Of a stretch of DNA of 26,026 bases, positions 8,221 through 16,616 are shown piece after piece (within the stretch, counting starts at the first letter, position 1; every line of letters starts with the position of its first letter). Source of the stretch: a virus; the IMG/VR virus record IMGVR_UViG_3300028008_000096, positions 1 through 26,026 of that record. The stretch is one strand, 5' to 3'. The notes below the pieces were generated by a model that was not told the DNA's origin, made no database searches, and saw nothing but the letters and a program-made list of their open reading frames with translations. The position numbers and the translations under genes were made by a program.

Positions 8221-11200
8221 ATGCCTATTAATAAAAATTTAAATATTGCTCCATATTTTGACGATTTTAATATAGAGAAGCAGTTTTATAAAATTCTGTT
8301 TAAACCTGCTTACGCTGTCCAAGCTCGAGAGCTTACTCAGTTACAAACTATTCTTCAAAATCAAGTTGAGCAATTTGGTGATAATATCTACCAAGAGGGT
8401 AGTATTGTTAAAGGGTGTAACTTTACAAGCCTAGATGGATTAGAATTTGTTAAACTAACAAACTCAATACCAGATCCTGAGGCTTATATTCCTGTTATCC
8501 AAGATGAAGTAATTAGTGGAACTACAAAGTCTATTGAAACTAAATACGAGGTTGAGGGTGATAACACTGGATTGATAGCTTCAATCATATCTGCTGCCCG
8601 AGGTTTTGAAACACGTCCACCAAATCTTAATACATTCTTTATTAATTACTTAAATACAAACTCATCAGATGTTAAAAGCTTTGAGTCTGGTGAACCTTTA
8701 ACTATCAATAAGTATCGTTATGACGGTTCAACTCTTATTGAAACTCAGCTTAACGTGGCAACAGCACAGGTAACTAATTTACCTGACTCAACTGGTAAAT
8801 CATTTGGTATTCAAGCTGCGGCAGGTGTTGTATTCCAAAAAGGTCATTTCTTATTCGCTGCTGACCAAACTCTTATCGTAGCTCCATATACTAATTTACC
8901 TAATGACTTATCAGTTGGTTATGAAGTTACTGAATCAATCATAAGCTCATTACAAGATACAAGTCTATTCGATAATGCGAACGGTTCAGAAAACGAAAAC
9001 GCTCCTGGCGCAGACAGATTTAAAATGGTTCCAGTATTAAGTGCTAAATCAACTGCTGTTGCTGATATTGATGCAGGGTTCTTTACACTAATCAGATACC
9101 AAAATGGATCAGCAGTCACACTTAGAGACGTTGCACAGTTTAATTCTATTAATGAAGAATTAGCCAAACGTACATATGAAACCAATGGTGATTATATCGT
9201 TGATGATTTCAAAGTATTGGTAGAGCGAAGAGGATCAGATTTAACGGCATTAGTTGGAAAAGGCTCAGCTTATATCAAAGGTTATAAAGTTGAAAACAAA
9301 GGTTTCCAAGATACTATAATTTCTGATGTATCAACTTCTACCTTACAAACTAATGAGTCAACATCTCTTAATTATGGATCATATGTTGATGTTACCACTA
9401 TTGCTGGTACTATCGGATTAAATTACGAAACATTAGAATTACAACGCGCAAACGGTACAAAAATTGGTGAGGCATTTGCTAAAAATATTACTCCTACAAG
9501 ACTGTACTTATTTGGTGTTAAACTATTATATCCATCATATTCATTTGCCAATGTTGAAAAAATCGTTGGTACAGCCGGTGAAATTACAATTCCAGCAGGT
9601 TCACAAATCAAAGGTACAAACGATGCACCAATGATATTTGACACAGGCTCAAGAAGCATTAAGGCATTAACTGATTTGGTTATTCCTATTCGTACTCTTG
9701 CAACCAGCGTATCAGTTTCAAGTAATGAAATTGTTATTAACGCGGCTAACGGAAATGAAGACTTCGCGGTTGACCAAACAGATATCGTTGTAGTTGATGC
9801 GTCAAATACTCGCATTAATGTTTTAAGTTACGTAACATCATTAAATAATTCAGTTCTTACAATTAGTTTAGACCCTGCAGACAATTCAGATCCTGTGGCC
9901 GATGTCTACTATAATAAAAGAATATTTAATAATACAGATGTAACAGCATATAATAAATCATTGGTTAATCCATATATTAAATTTACATATGCAACTAATA
10001 AATCTCAATATAGTTTAGGTTTCCCTGATGTATATAGTATTACAAGTATTGAAGACATTAATGGCGATGATTTTACTGATAGCTTTAGATTAAATACAAA
10101 CCAAAAAGATAATTTTTATGATATATCATTTATAGAACTTATCCCAGGTCGACCAGTACCAGCAGCAGGTACATGTACTGTACAACTTAAGGTATTTAAA
10201 ATTAGCGGTTCTCAAACCGGTTCAAATTTCTTTACTGTTGCAAGTTATCCAGTTGATGATACAACAGTTATTTTACCTTCTGAAAAAATACGAACATCAG
10301 ACATGGGTATATTTAAATCAACTACAGGTACAACATATAGGTTGAGAGAATGTATTGATTTTAGACCATATGCTGATCTTGGTGCAGGTGCTAGTTACAC
10401 AGCTTTGACAGCTGGAGCTGCCTCAGTTATTTCTGCTAATGTTGGAGCATCACAACCAACCTTTAGTTCTAATGATTATGTTATACCACAAATTAATGGT
10501 GATGTATCATCTGATGTTGAAACTTGGAACTCTCGTATTGATGCAGTTATTATTGACTCATACGGTAAAGTTACCACCGTTCAAGGTAAGGAAGAAACAT
10601 TCCCTTCACCTCCAAAGGTTGGTTCTGACCAATTCCTAGTTGCTCATATTACAATTCCAGGATATCCGGCATTATCACCAGCAGAAGCGCTTAATCAAAG
10701 TAAATCATATTATGCGGTAACATCAAAACCAGCTGGTACAAAAACATACACCATGAATGATATTTCAGACGTTGAAAAACGAGTAGAAAATTTAGAGTAT
10801 TATGTTAGCTTAAGTCAGCTTGAACAAGAAACTCAAAATATGAATATCGTTGACGAGAATGGTTTAACAAGGTTTAAAAATGGTATCCTAGTAGATCCAT
10901 TTAATGATACTAATATTTCTAATTTGGAAAACCCTAACTTTAATGCGGCAATCAGAGGTGATACAAAAACTCTTACTCCTGCGTTAAGAACATTCCCATT
11001 AGATTTAAAATATAAATCAACTTCATCGGCGTCAATATTCCCAACAACGAATGATGCAGACGTAGCTTCTATTGTAAGAAATGATAATAAATCTGTATTA
11101 GCTCAAACATACGCTACTAACTTTAGAAACTGTGTATCAAACTATTGGTCATATGACGGTGTTGGTCAATTATCACCAGACCACGATATGGCTCACGATG

Positions 11201-13581
11201 TTGAAACTAATCCAATGAGATTAGACATTGATATAGCAACGCCATTTAATAACTTCGTCGACGATTTACAATCATTTATTCCAATGACACGTGACGTAGT
11301 TACAGGTACAAATAGAATACGTAGGAATATTAGAAATAATATTTGGCAAGATATTACATCAACTACAACACAGAATACGTCTCTTAATGTTTCAACATCT
11401 ACACAAAATCAATCGGTTGGTGATTTTGTATCTGATATTCAATTTGAACCATATATGAGAGCAAGAGATATTAAAGTTTATATGTCAGGCTTACGCCCTA
11501 ATACTCGACATTACTTCTTCTTTGATAAAGTCAAGGTCGACAACAATGTACGTCCTGGAACTACCGAGGCAACAAGAGCAAGAGATGTTGAAAAATTTGG
11601 CGCACTTGGAGCACCAATTAGTACTGACGCTAACGGTGTAATAAGAGCCGTGTTTGAATTACCAGCAGGTACATTCTTCGTGGGTGAAAGACAATTAACG
11701 GTAGTTGATGTTGATACATATGGTAACATTGACTCTTCAAAAACATCACGCGGTGATTTATCGTATAATGCATATAACATTAATATTGATAAAGTTAGTT
11801 TAACATCATCAGTAAGAATGCCTGAAACTTCAATTATACGAGCGTCAACTACTCGAACAGTTGTTGGAAGACCATTCGCAATTGACCCTCTCGCTCAAAC
11901 ATTCTTTATTAAAGAAGGAATGGGTAAAGGAGCAACGTCAATATTTGCATCAAAGGTTGACTTATTCTTCAAACGTAAAAGTGATTATAATGGTGTAACT
12001 GTTATGTTACGTGAGGTTATCAATGGGTATCCTTCACCAGTTATTATACCATTTACTAAAACTCATTTAGACTCATCTGATGTTAATGTTTCAGATGACG
12101 CGTCATTAGTTACAGCAATTAACTTTGCAGTTCCAATACGTTTAGATGTTGAAAAAGAATATGCAATCGTTATTCAACCTGATGCAAACGATCCTAATTA
12201 TTTAGCGTTTACATCTAAAGTTGGTGGAACTGATTTGACACCAGGCCAAACAAACGGCCAAGCAGTTGTACAAGACTGGGGTGACGGTGTTCTCTTTACA
12301 TCGACAAATAACAGAGCTTGGAAATCAGTACAAGATGAAGATTTGAAATTTACTTTATATCGTCACCAGTTTAGTGCATCCTCAGGTGAGGTTACTCTAA
12401 CAAATAATAATCACGAGTTCCTTACACTTTCAAATTGGACTGGTCGATTTATTCAAGGCGAAGAAGTTTATCAAAACATAGCATTCTCAGGTTCAACCTC
12501 TGCTTCGATTACAATGGTTAATGGCACAGCAGAAATTAATGGTACATCACTTAGTGACACGTTTGCCGCAGGTGATAAAATATTAATTACCAACTCAGGT
12601 GGATCAACATCAGAAATATTTACGATTGCAAGTGTTGATAGCGCAACTCTTATGACTACAACTAAACCAGTATCATTTGAAGTAGGTGCTGGTACTGCAC
12701 TACCAATTGTTTCAGGTCAAATCTCTTACTATAACGGATTTAACAGATCGGTAATGCACTTACAAGATAGTTCGGCTACATCAGCAAAAACATTCAGCTC
12801 AGGTGGTACCATTACTGGTAAAAGAAGTGGTATTACAGGTACTATCGGATCAGTTGACAACATTAACCTAAGTTATATACAACCATTGATTAACAAATCA
12901 AGTGATAGTGGAACGACTGTTTCATTAAAAGGTACATTTGTTCCAACGGCTAACGTATTAAATACATATGATAAACCTATGAAATTTGGTTCTTCAAATT
13001 ACTTTGCTGAAGACGGGGTTGTGGTTTATTCTAAATCAAACGATCCATCTGATGTAAAACCTTTTGAGTTTAAATTAAATATGACAAACGGTTCTAGTGA
13101 TACAACGTCGCCAATCATTGATTTAGAAACAGCTAACATAATGGCATATCAATGGTTAGTAACTAATAACGCTGATACAACATCAAGGTATATATCTAAA
13201 ACAGTAGAACTTGCTGAAGACTTAGATGCTGAAGATATTAATGTTATCCTAACTGCGAACCGTCCGACTGGTACTGATATTAAAGTTTATATTCGTCCAC
13301 AAAATGTATATGACGCCGCAGCGTTTGATACTATTCCTTGGATTGAATTAGAATTATATAAAGGCATTAACATGTTTACTGCCGCAAACCAAACTGATTA
13401 CAGAGAATATTATTGGAAATTACCTGATGCTAATAAAGACTCTGCTGGTTCTCTTGTTTATACAAGCACTGGCGGAACTCATGTTGGTTACAGAAAATAC
13501 TCAATTAAAATTGAAATGACTTCAAATAGTATTTCCAAGACTTCATCAGTACGAGATATGAGAGCGATAGCCTTAACATGA
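8221..13581 (+). CDS. DUF4815-family virion structural protein
   Basis: A 1786-aa protein. The N-terminus (N-I-A-P-Y-F-D-D-F-N at 8-17, then A-V-Q-A-R-E-L-T-Q-L-Q-T-I-L-Q-N-Q and G-S-I-V-K-G) is the DUF4815 signature of marine T4-like phages. A coiled-coil segment with V-E-K-R-V-E-N-L-E-Y-Y-V sits near residue 850. A second conserved module spans about 1213-1400: D-P-L-A-Q-T-F-F-I, V-D-L-F-F-K-R-K, L-R-E-V-I-N-G-Y-P-S-P, E-Y-A-I-V-I-Q-P and D-L-K-F-T-L-Y-R. The last 150 residues include R-Y-I-S-K, I-K-V-Y-I-R-P and end D-M-R-A-I-A-L-T, also family-typical. AAGGA at 8206-8210 is the ribosome binding site. The molecular role is not established. Its position after gp8, where T4 has gp9/gp10/gp11, suggests a peripheral baseplate protein or fibre-attachment protein. 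Its stop overlaps the next start as ATGA. Confidence 0.85.
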   Translation: MPINKNLNIAPYFDDFNIEKQFYKILFKPAYAVQARELTQLQTILQNQVEQFGDNIYQEGSIVKGCNFTSLDGLEFVKLTNSIPDPEAYIPVIQDEVISGTTKSIETKYEVEGDNTGLIASIISAARGFETRPPNLNTFFINYLNTNSSDVKSFESGEPLTINKYRYDGSTLIETQLNVATAQVTNLPDSTGKSFGIQAAAGVVFQKGHFLFAADQTLIVAPYTNLPNDLSVGYEVTESIISSLQDTSLFDNANGSENENAPGADRFKMVPVLSAKSTAVADIDAGFFTLIRYQNGSAVTLRDVAQFNSINEELAKRTYETNGDYIVDDFKVLVERRGSDLTALVGKGSAYIKGYKVENKGFQDTIISDVSTSTLQTNESTSLNYGSYVDVTTIAGTIGLNYETLELQRANGTKIGEAFAKNITPTRLYLFGVKLLYPSYSFANVEKIVGTAGEITIPAGSQIKGTNDAPMIFDTGSRSIKALTDLVIPIRTLATSVSVSSNEIVINAANGNEDFAVDQTDIVVVDASNTRINVLSYVTSLNNSVLTISLDPADNSDPVADVYYNKRIFNNTDVTAYNKSLVNPYIKFTYATNKSQYSLGFPDVYSITSIEDINGDDFTDSFRLNTNQKDNFYDISFIELIPGRPVPAAGTCTVQLKVFKISGSQTGSNFFTVASYPVDDTTVILPSEKIRTSDMGIFKSTTGTTYRLRECIDFRPYADLGAGASYTALTAGAASVISANVGASQPTFSSNDYVIPQINGDVSSDVETWNSRIDAVIIDSYGKVTTVQGKEETFPSPPKVGSDQFLVAHITIPGYPALSPAEALNQSKSYYAVTSKPAGTKTYTMNDISDVEKRVENLEYYVSLSQLEQETQNMNIVDENGLTRFKNGILVDPFNDTNISNLENPNFNAAIRGDTKTLTPALRTFPLDLKYKSTSSASIFPTTNDADVASIVRNDNKSVLAQTYATNFRNCVSNYWSYDGVGQLSPDHDMAHDVETNPMRLDIDIATPFNNFVDDLQSFIPMTRDVVTGTNRIRRNIRNNIWQDITSTTTQNTSLNVSTSTQNQSVGDFVSDIQFEPYMRARDIKVYMSGLRPNTRHYFFFDKVKVDNNVRPGTTEATRARDVEKFGALGAPISTDANGVIRAVFELPAGTFFVGERQLTVVDVDTYGNIDSSKTSRGDLSYNAYNINIDKVSLTSSVRMPETSIIRASTTRTVVGRPFAIDPLAQTFFIKEGMGKGATSIFASKVDLFFKRKSDYNGVTVMLREVINGYPSPVIIPFTKTHLDSSDVNVSDDASLVTAINFAVPIRLDVEKEYAIVIQPDANDPNYLAFTSKVGGTDLTPGQTNGQAVVQDWGDGVLFTSTNNRAWKSVQDEDLKFTLYRHQFSASSGEVTLTNNNHEFLTLSNWTGRFIQGEEVYQNIAFSGSTSASITMVNGTAEINGTSLSDTFAAGDKILITNSGGSTSEIFTIASVDSATLMTTTKPVSFEVGAGTALPIVSGQISYYNGFNRSVMHLQDSSATSAKTFSSGGTITGKRSGITGTIGSVDNINLSYIQPLINKSSDSGTTVSLKGTFVPTANVLNTYDKPMKFGSSNYFAEDGVVVYSKSNDPSDVKPFEFKLNMTNGSSDTTSPIIDLETANIMAYQWLVTNNADTTSRYISKTVELAEDLDAEDINVILTANRPTGTDIKVYIRPQNVYDAAAFDTIPWIELELYKGINMFTAANQTDYREYYWKLPDANKDSAGSLVYTSTGGTHVGYRKYSIKIEMTSNSISKTSSVRDMRAIALT

Positions 13582-13760
13582 CAAACGTCGTTCGCCACCC
13601 ATCTTCAAAAGCTGTATTAAGTACAGACGCGGCTGCTTTGAATAAATATAAACAAGAAAGAGCTTTACACCGTAAGCTTACCAGATTAGGTAATGAAGTT
13701 CAGGAAATTAAAGAATTATTATCGACCGTATGCGATAGATTAGATCAGATAGAGAAGTAG
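13578..13760 (+). CDS. Small coiled-coil protein, unknown function
   Basis: A 60-aa ORF starting in the ATGA overlap with the DUF4815 stop and ending 6 bp before the S74 fibre gene. That tight packing is the main reason to accept it. Residues about 24-60 are predicted by eye to be one amphipathic helix, with hydrophobic residues at heptad spacing (L-T-R-L-G-N-E-V...I-K-E-L-L...V-C-D-R-L-D-Q-I). The N-terminus is basic. Similarly small coiled-coil ORFs occur beside fibre genes in other T4-like phages. It could be a trimerisation or assembly helper or a small structural protein, but no family is recognised. Confidence 0.62.
   Translation: MTNVVRHPSSKAVLSTDAAALNKYKQERALHRKLTRLGNEVQEIKELLSTVCDRLDQIEK
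13641..13648 (+). promoter_or_regulatory. Possible internal late promoter box (AATAAATA)
   Basis: AATAAATA lies inside the 60-aa gene, about 120 bp before the S74 fibre start. It matches NATAAATA. Being intragenic and AT-rich, it may be fortuitous. Confidence 0.25.
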
Positions 13761-13766
13761 AGTTAA

Positions 13767-14939
13767 ATGGCAAAACCAAATATTCAAAACATTACAACGA
13801 CTCAAACATTTCAGAACTGGTTTGATAAGACCAACGAAATGGTTGATATTATGCGTGAACAAACAGTCACGGCAAGTGTTCTTGGTGATACAACCACCGG
13901 GAACGTAAACATAGCCGGCGACCTTCAAGCCAATACTGTCTTGGCTGATACATTACTCAGAACAGATGCAATTACAGCTTTTACCGCGAGTTCTCCGGTA
14001 TCATTTACATCACCATTAAATGTTACTGGTGCAAACGATCAAGTGGTGGCTACATTTGCTTATGGCGCATCAGGTGGTAGAACTAGATATACTGATAATG
14101 TAATATCCTGGGATATAGGTATTGATAATTCAACCAATGCCAATTTCATTATTGATACTGGTACAGGTACTCCAAAATTATCTTTATCACCTGCAGGTAC
14201 GTTAAGTGTACTTAATTTTAGCGTAGAAGAAAATATGACAATCACCGGTGATTTAACAGTTAATGATGTTACTGGTATTGAAATGACTGCCAACACTGTT
14301 ACTGCTAATGTATTTACTGGTGGAAATTTTGTAGGTAAACTTATTGGTGACGTATATAAAGTAAATGATGGTATAGCAAACAAAGTACTTGAAAGCGGTC
14401 AGTCTGGTATCCCTGCTCAATTTACAGGTAACGTACTCGGTACAGTATCTGATTTATCAAATCATACTACAAATTCTTTAACTGAAGGTACTAATAATTT
14501 ATATTATACTACGGAAAGAGTATTAGGAGAATTGTCTGCAGGAACTGGTGTATCATTTAACGATGAAACAGGCCAAATAAGTATTGGTCAAATTGTTGGT
14601 ACAAGTTCAAACGTAACATTTGGATCAGTATTTTCAACTGGTGAGGTTACAGCCTTTGGTACTGTTTCTGATATAAGACAAAAAGAAAATATTAAACCGA
14701 TTGATAACGCGTTAGATAAAGTTTCACAACTCGGCGGTTATACATTTAATTATAAATCAAAGCCAGAAGAACCAATGACTGGTGTAATGGCACAAGAACT
14801 TATGGAAGTTTTACCTGAAGCTGTTTACGAAACGACAGACCCAGATACTGGCGAGGCCATTTATGCGGTCAGGCATGGTAACGTAATTGGTTTGTTAATT
14901 GAAGCTATCAAGGAATTGAACGAAAAAGTAGGAAAGTAA
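13767..14939 (+). CDS. Tail fibre protein with C-terminal S74 intramolecular chaperone
   Basis: A 390-aa fibre. The N-terminus (F-Q-N-W-F-D-K-T-N-E-M-V) looks like a fibre attachment helix and leads into a beta-rich shaft of T-G-D-L-type repeats. Around residues 233-255 is the common fibre motif S-L-T-E-G-T-N-N-L-Y-Y-T followed by L-S-A-G-T-G-V-S-F. From Ser301 the sequence S-D-I-R-Q-K-E-N-I is the start of the peptidase S74 domain. The domain continues through G-V-M-A-Q-E-L and ends in the helix G-L-L-I-E-A-I-K-E-L. In known S74 proteins the domain trimerises the fibre, then cuts itself off just before this Ser. If that happens here, about 90 residues would be released and a 300-aa mature fibre left. 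The ribosome binding site is weak. The adhesin gene starts 3 bp after the stop. Confidence 0.85.
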   Translation: MAKPNIQNITTTQTFQNWFDKTNEMVDIMREQTVTASVLGDTTTGNVNIAGDLQANTVLADTLLRTDAITAFTASSPVSFTSPLNVTGANDQVVATFAYGASGGRTRYTDNVISWDIGIDNSTNANFIIDTGTGTPKLSLSPAGTLSVLNFSVEENMTITGDLTVNDVTGIEMTANTVTANVFTGGNFVGKLIGDVYKVNDGIANKVLESGQSGIPAQFTGNVLGTVSDLSNHTTNSLTEGTNNLYYTTERVLGELSAGTGVSFNDETGQISIGQIVGTSSNVTFGSVFSTGEVTAFGTVSDIRQKENIKPIDNALDKVSQLGGYTFNYKSKPEEPMTGVMAQELMEVLPEAVYETTDPDTGEAIYAVRHGNVIGLLIEAIKELNEKVGK

Positions 14940-14942
14940 GCT

Positions 14943-16016
14943 ATGACTATTAAGAGCAGCGGACAACTTACGTTCACAGAAATCCACGATGAGTTTAGCA
15001 CTCTTGGTGGTACATATGCAAATAAACCTTATACACTCGATGAATATCGTAACCTACCTCCAGGTATGGATTTACCTTCAAGCGGTGCAATTAAATTCAG
15101 TGACTTTTATGGCAAATCAAGTATAAGATTTGTTGCTGAAGTCGATTGGATTGCTATATCCGATACTCAAATTAATGGAAAATATAATATTAAAGAATGT
15201 AACCTATGGGAAGCATTACAAGCGTTTGGCTTTAATGACCCAGGTGGCTTTTATGATATTTCATTACCAGCAGATTATTGGTTATGGTCAGATAGTACTG
15301 CCAAAGGTGGATTAATTATTCCTAGCAATTTAACTGGTACTATAATCTTTAGAAATAAAGGTAACATTTTAGGTAAGGGTGGTGCAGGTGGAACAGTTGG
15401 CGATGCAACTGCTAACCGAGGAAAAGATGGCGGCCCTGCTGTACAAATTGATAACGACCACGTATTTAATTTCTTCAATGAAACTGGTGCTTATGTCGCT
15501 GCTGGCGGCGGAGGTGGAGCTTCAGGTGGAGGAGGCGCTGGTGCTGGTGCCGGCGGTGGTGCAGGTGGTGGATTAGGCGGAACTGGATATCGCGAAGGTA
15601 GCGGTGGCGGTGGAGCTGGCGGATCTTTGAATGCTGTTGGTGGTAATGGTAGTGGCGGTAGTGACTCTGGCGGTGGTTCAGGTGGTGGCGCTGGTGGCGG
15701 CGGAGGCGGCTGGGACAATGGTTCTGGTAAATTAAATAAGACTGACTCTGGTGCAGGTGGCGGCGGAGGTCGACAATTCCCAGGAACCGGTGGTGCTGGT
15801 GGTGGCGGTAGTAGAGATACTAATGGTAGAAATGGTGGTGCAGCAAATGCAGTTGGTGACGGCGGTGGTTCAGGCCATGGAGCTGGAGGCGGCGGCTGGG
15901 GCGCGCGTGGTGGAAATGGAACCACAATACAGGGTGGTGCAGGTGGACGTGCATTTACTACAGGAAATAGTTTTTTGAATGTGACTAATAATGGAACAAT
16001 CTGGGGAGCTATATAA
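14943..16016 (+). CDS. Glycine-rich receptor-binding adhesin / fibre tip
   Basis: A 357-aa protein with AGGAAAG (14930-14936) before the ATG. Residues 1-60 form a short fibre-type N-terminus ending G-A-I-K-F-S-D-F-Y-G-K-S, a motif that recurs where fibre proteins begin their tip region. Residues 60-185 are mixed and end in I-F-R-N-K-G-N-I-L-G-K-G-G-A-G-G and A-Y-V-A-A. Residues about 186-335 are well over half glycine, in runs of 3 to 6 G broken by single A, S, N, W or R. The protein closes with V-T-N-N-G-T-I-W-G-A-I. This layout matches glycine-rich tip domains of tail fibres and recalls the polyglycine-II sandwich of gp38 adhesins in T2/S16-type phages. It would contact the host receptor. 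The gene is GGT/GGC-rich and so locally higher in GC. The stop overlaps the next ATG by one base (TAATG). Confidence 0.75.
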   Translation: MTIKSSGQLTFTEIHDEFSTLGGTYANKPYTLDEYRNLPPGMDLPSSGAIKFSDFYGKSSIRFVAEVDWIAISDTQINGKYNIKECNLWEALQAFGFNDPGGFYDISLPADYWLWSDSTAKGGLIIPSNLTGTIIFRNKGNILGKGGAGGTVGDATANRGKDGGPAVQIDNDHVFNFFNETGAYVAAGGGGGASGGGGAGAGAGGGAGGGLGGTGYREGSGGGGAGGSLNAVGGNGSGGSDSGGGSGGGAGGGGGGWDNGSGKLNKTDSGAGGGGGRQFPGTGGAGGGGSRDTNGRNGGAANAVGDGGGSGHGAGGGGWGARGGNGTTIQGGAGGRAFTTGNSFLNVTNNGTIWGAI

Positions 16017-16534
16017 TGGATATTAGAAAAATGCTGAACGATCCCGATATGGGTTGGTGTGATGTTGGTCGAGCATATTACGAAAGATATGTCTTTGCAA
16101 ATAATATTCAAGGTTTTAAAGCTATTTGTTCATACGTCAAAAATGATGAATTATTTGATGCTAGAGTAAGAGAGCTATGTACTGAGTTCGAAGATGAATA
16201 TGATATTGGTATGGACCGTAGAAATTCTGTTAAAACTCTTTATATGGTTTATAGGAACCCAAGCATCCTAGAAAGAAACGCAGAATTTAATCCAACAGAT
16301 GTATATAGATTAACAAAAAACGGCAATGTTTTAATTGAAGGAACTTTGTCTCAAATAGAATTATTTAAAGCTGTTAAATATGATGGCAATGAATGGTGGT
16401 TCGCCAAAAGTGCTCAAGGCACCGTATTAAATAACGAACAAGAAGTAAACGATTATCAGTCTAGTATTTTACGCGAAAGAAAATATGTTGATAAAGACGA
16501 TGTAGACGATTTTGTACTCTGGAAAACAGAGTAA
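16016..16534 (+). CDS. Hypothetical protein, coupled to the adhesin gene
   Basis: A 172-aa protein that I do not recognise. The ATG overlaps the adhesin stop as TAATG, and GGGGAG at 16003-16008 gives good spacing. The protein is acidic and looks soluble, with no signal peptide or membrane helix. The N-terminal half appears helical (M-L-N-D-P-D-M-G-W-C-D-V-G near the start, then F-E-D-E-Y-D-I-G). Residues about 100-150 look beta-rich (V-Y-R-L-T-K-N-G-N-V, Y-D-G-N-E-W-W-F-A-K-S). T4-like adhesin genes are often followed by an assembly chaperone, so an adhesin-specific helper is one guess. A small structural protein is another. Neither is supported by a motif. Confidence 0.7.
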   Translation: MDIRKMLNDPDMGWCDVGRAYYERYVFANNIQGFKAICSYVKNDELFDARVRELCTEFEDEYDIGMDRRNSVKTLYMVYRNPSILERNAEFNPTDVYRLTKNGNVLIEGTLSQIELFKAVKYDGNEWWFAKSAQGTVLNNEQEVNDYQSSILRERKYVDKDDVDDFVLWKTE

Positions 16535-16562
16535 ATAAAATAGAATTAGACACGAATAATCA

Positions 16563-16594
16563 TACTATTTTTTTATAAATAAAAAGAAATAGTA
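16563..16594 (+). repeat. AT-only-stem inverted repeat enclosing the late promoter
   Basis: TACTATTTTTTT (16563-16574) pairs with AAAGAAATAGTA (16583-16594) over 12 positions, with one G:T pair. The 8-nt loop is ATAAATAA. No GC-rich stem or following T-run is present, so it is not a standard intrinsic terminator. It could fold in read-through RNA or act in DNA at the promoter. Confidence 0.55.
16574..16581 (+). promoter_or_regulatory. T4-type late promoter (exact TATAAATA)
   Basis: A perfect late consensus in the 82-bp gap, the longest in the window. It sits at the loop of an inverted repeat. Predicted initiation near 16587 gives a leader of about 30 nt carrying AAGAAGGT (16601-16608), 8 nt before the ATG at 16617. 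The giant gene therefore has a dedicated late promoter. Confidence 0.75.
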
Positions 16595-16616
16595 GATACT
16601 AAGAAGGTACTCAATA

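Noticed and set aside
9423-9815. Minus-strand open frames inside the DUF4815 gene (also 8919-9185 and 11511-11780)
   Set aside because: They lie fully within a well-supported + strand gene, have no promoter or ribosome binding site that I can see, and show no family motifs.
14943-16016. Diversity-generating retroelement target in the adhesin
   Set aside because: No reverse transcriptase gene, template repeat or paired near-identical variable repeat was found in the window.
15491-16111. Minus-strand 206-codon Pro-rich open frame
   Set aside because: It is the complement of the glycine codons (GGN read as NCC, Pro) of the adhesin. The + frame has a start, a ribosome binding site and recognisable fibre motifs.
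16563-16594. Inverted repeat as an intrinsic terminator
   Set aside because: The stem has only two G/C pairs plus one G:T pair, and no T-run follows the right arm. It coincides with a late promoter.
16535-16616. tRNA or small RNA gene in the longest gap
   Set aside because: At 82 bp and very AT-rich, it has no cloverleaf or conserved T-loop sequence. It is explained by a promoter, an inverted repeat and a ribosome binding site.
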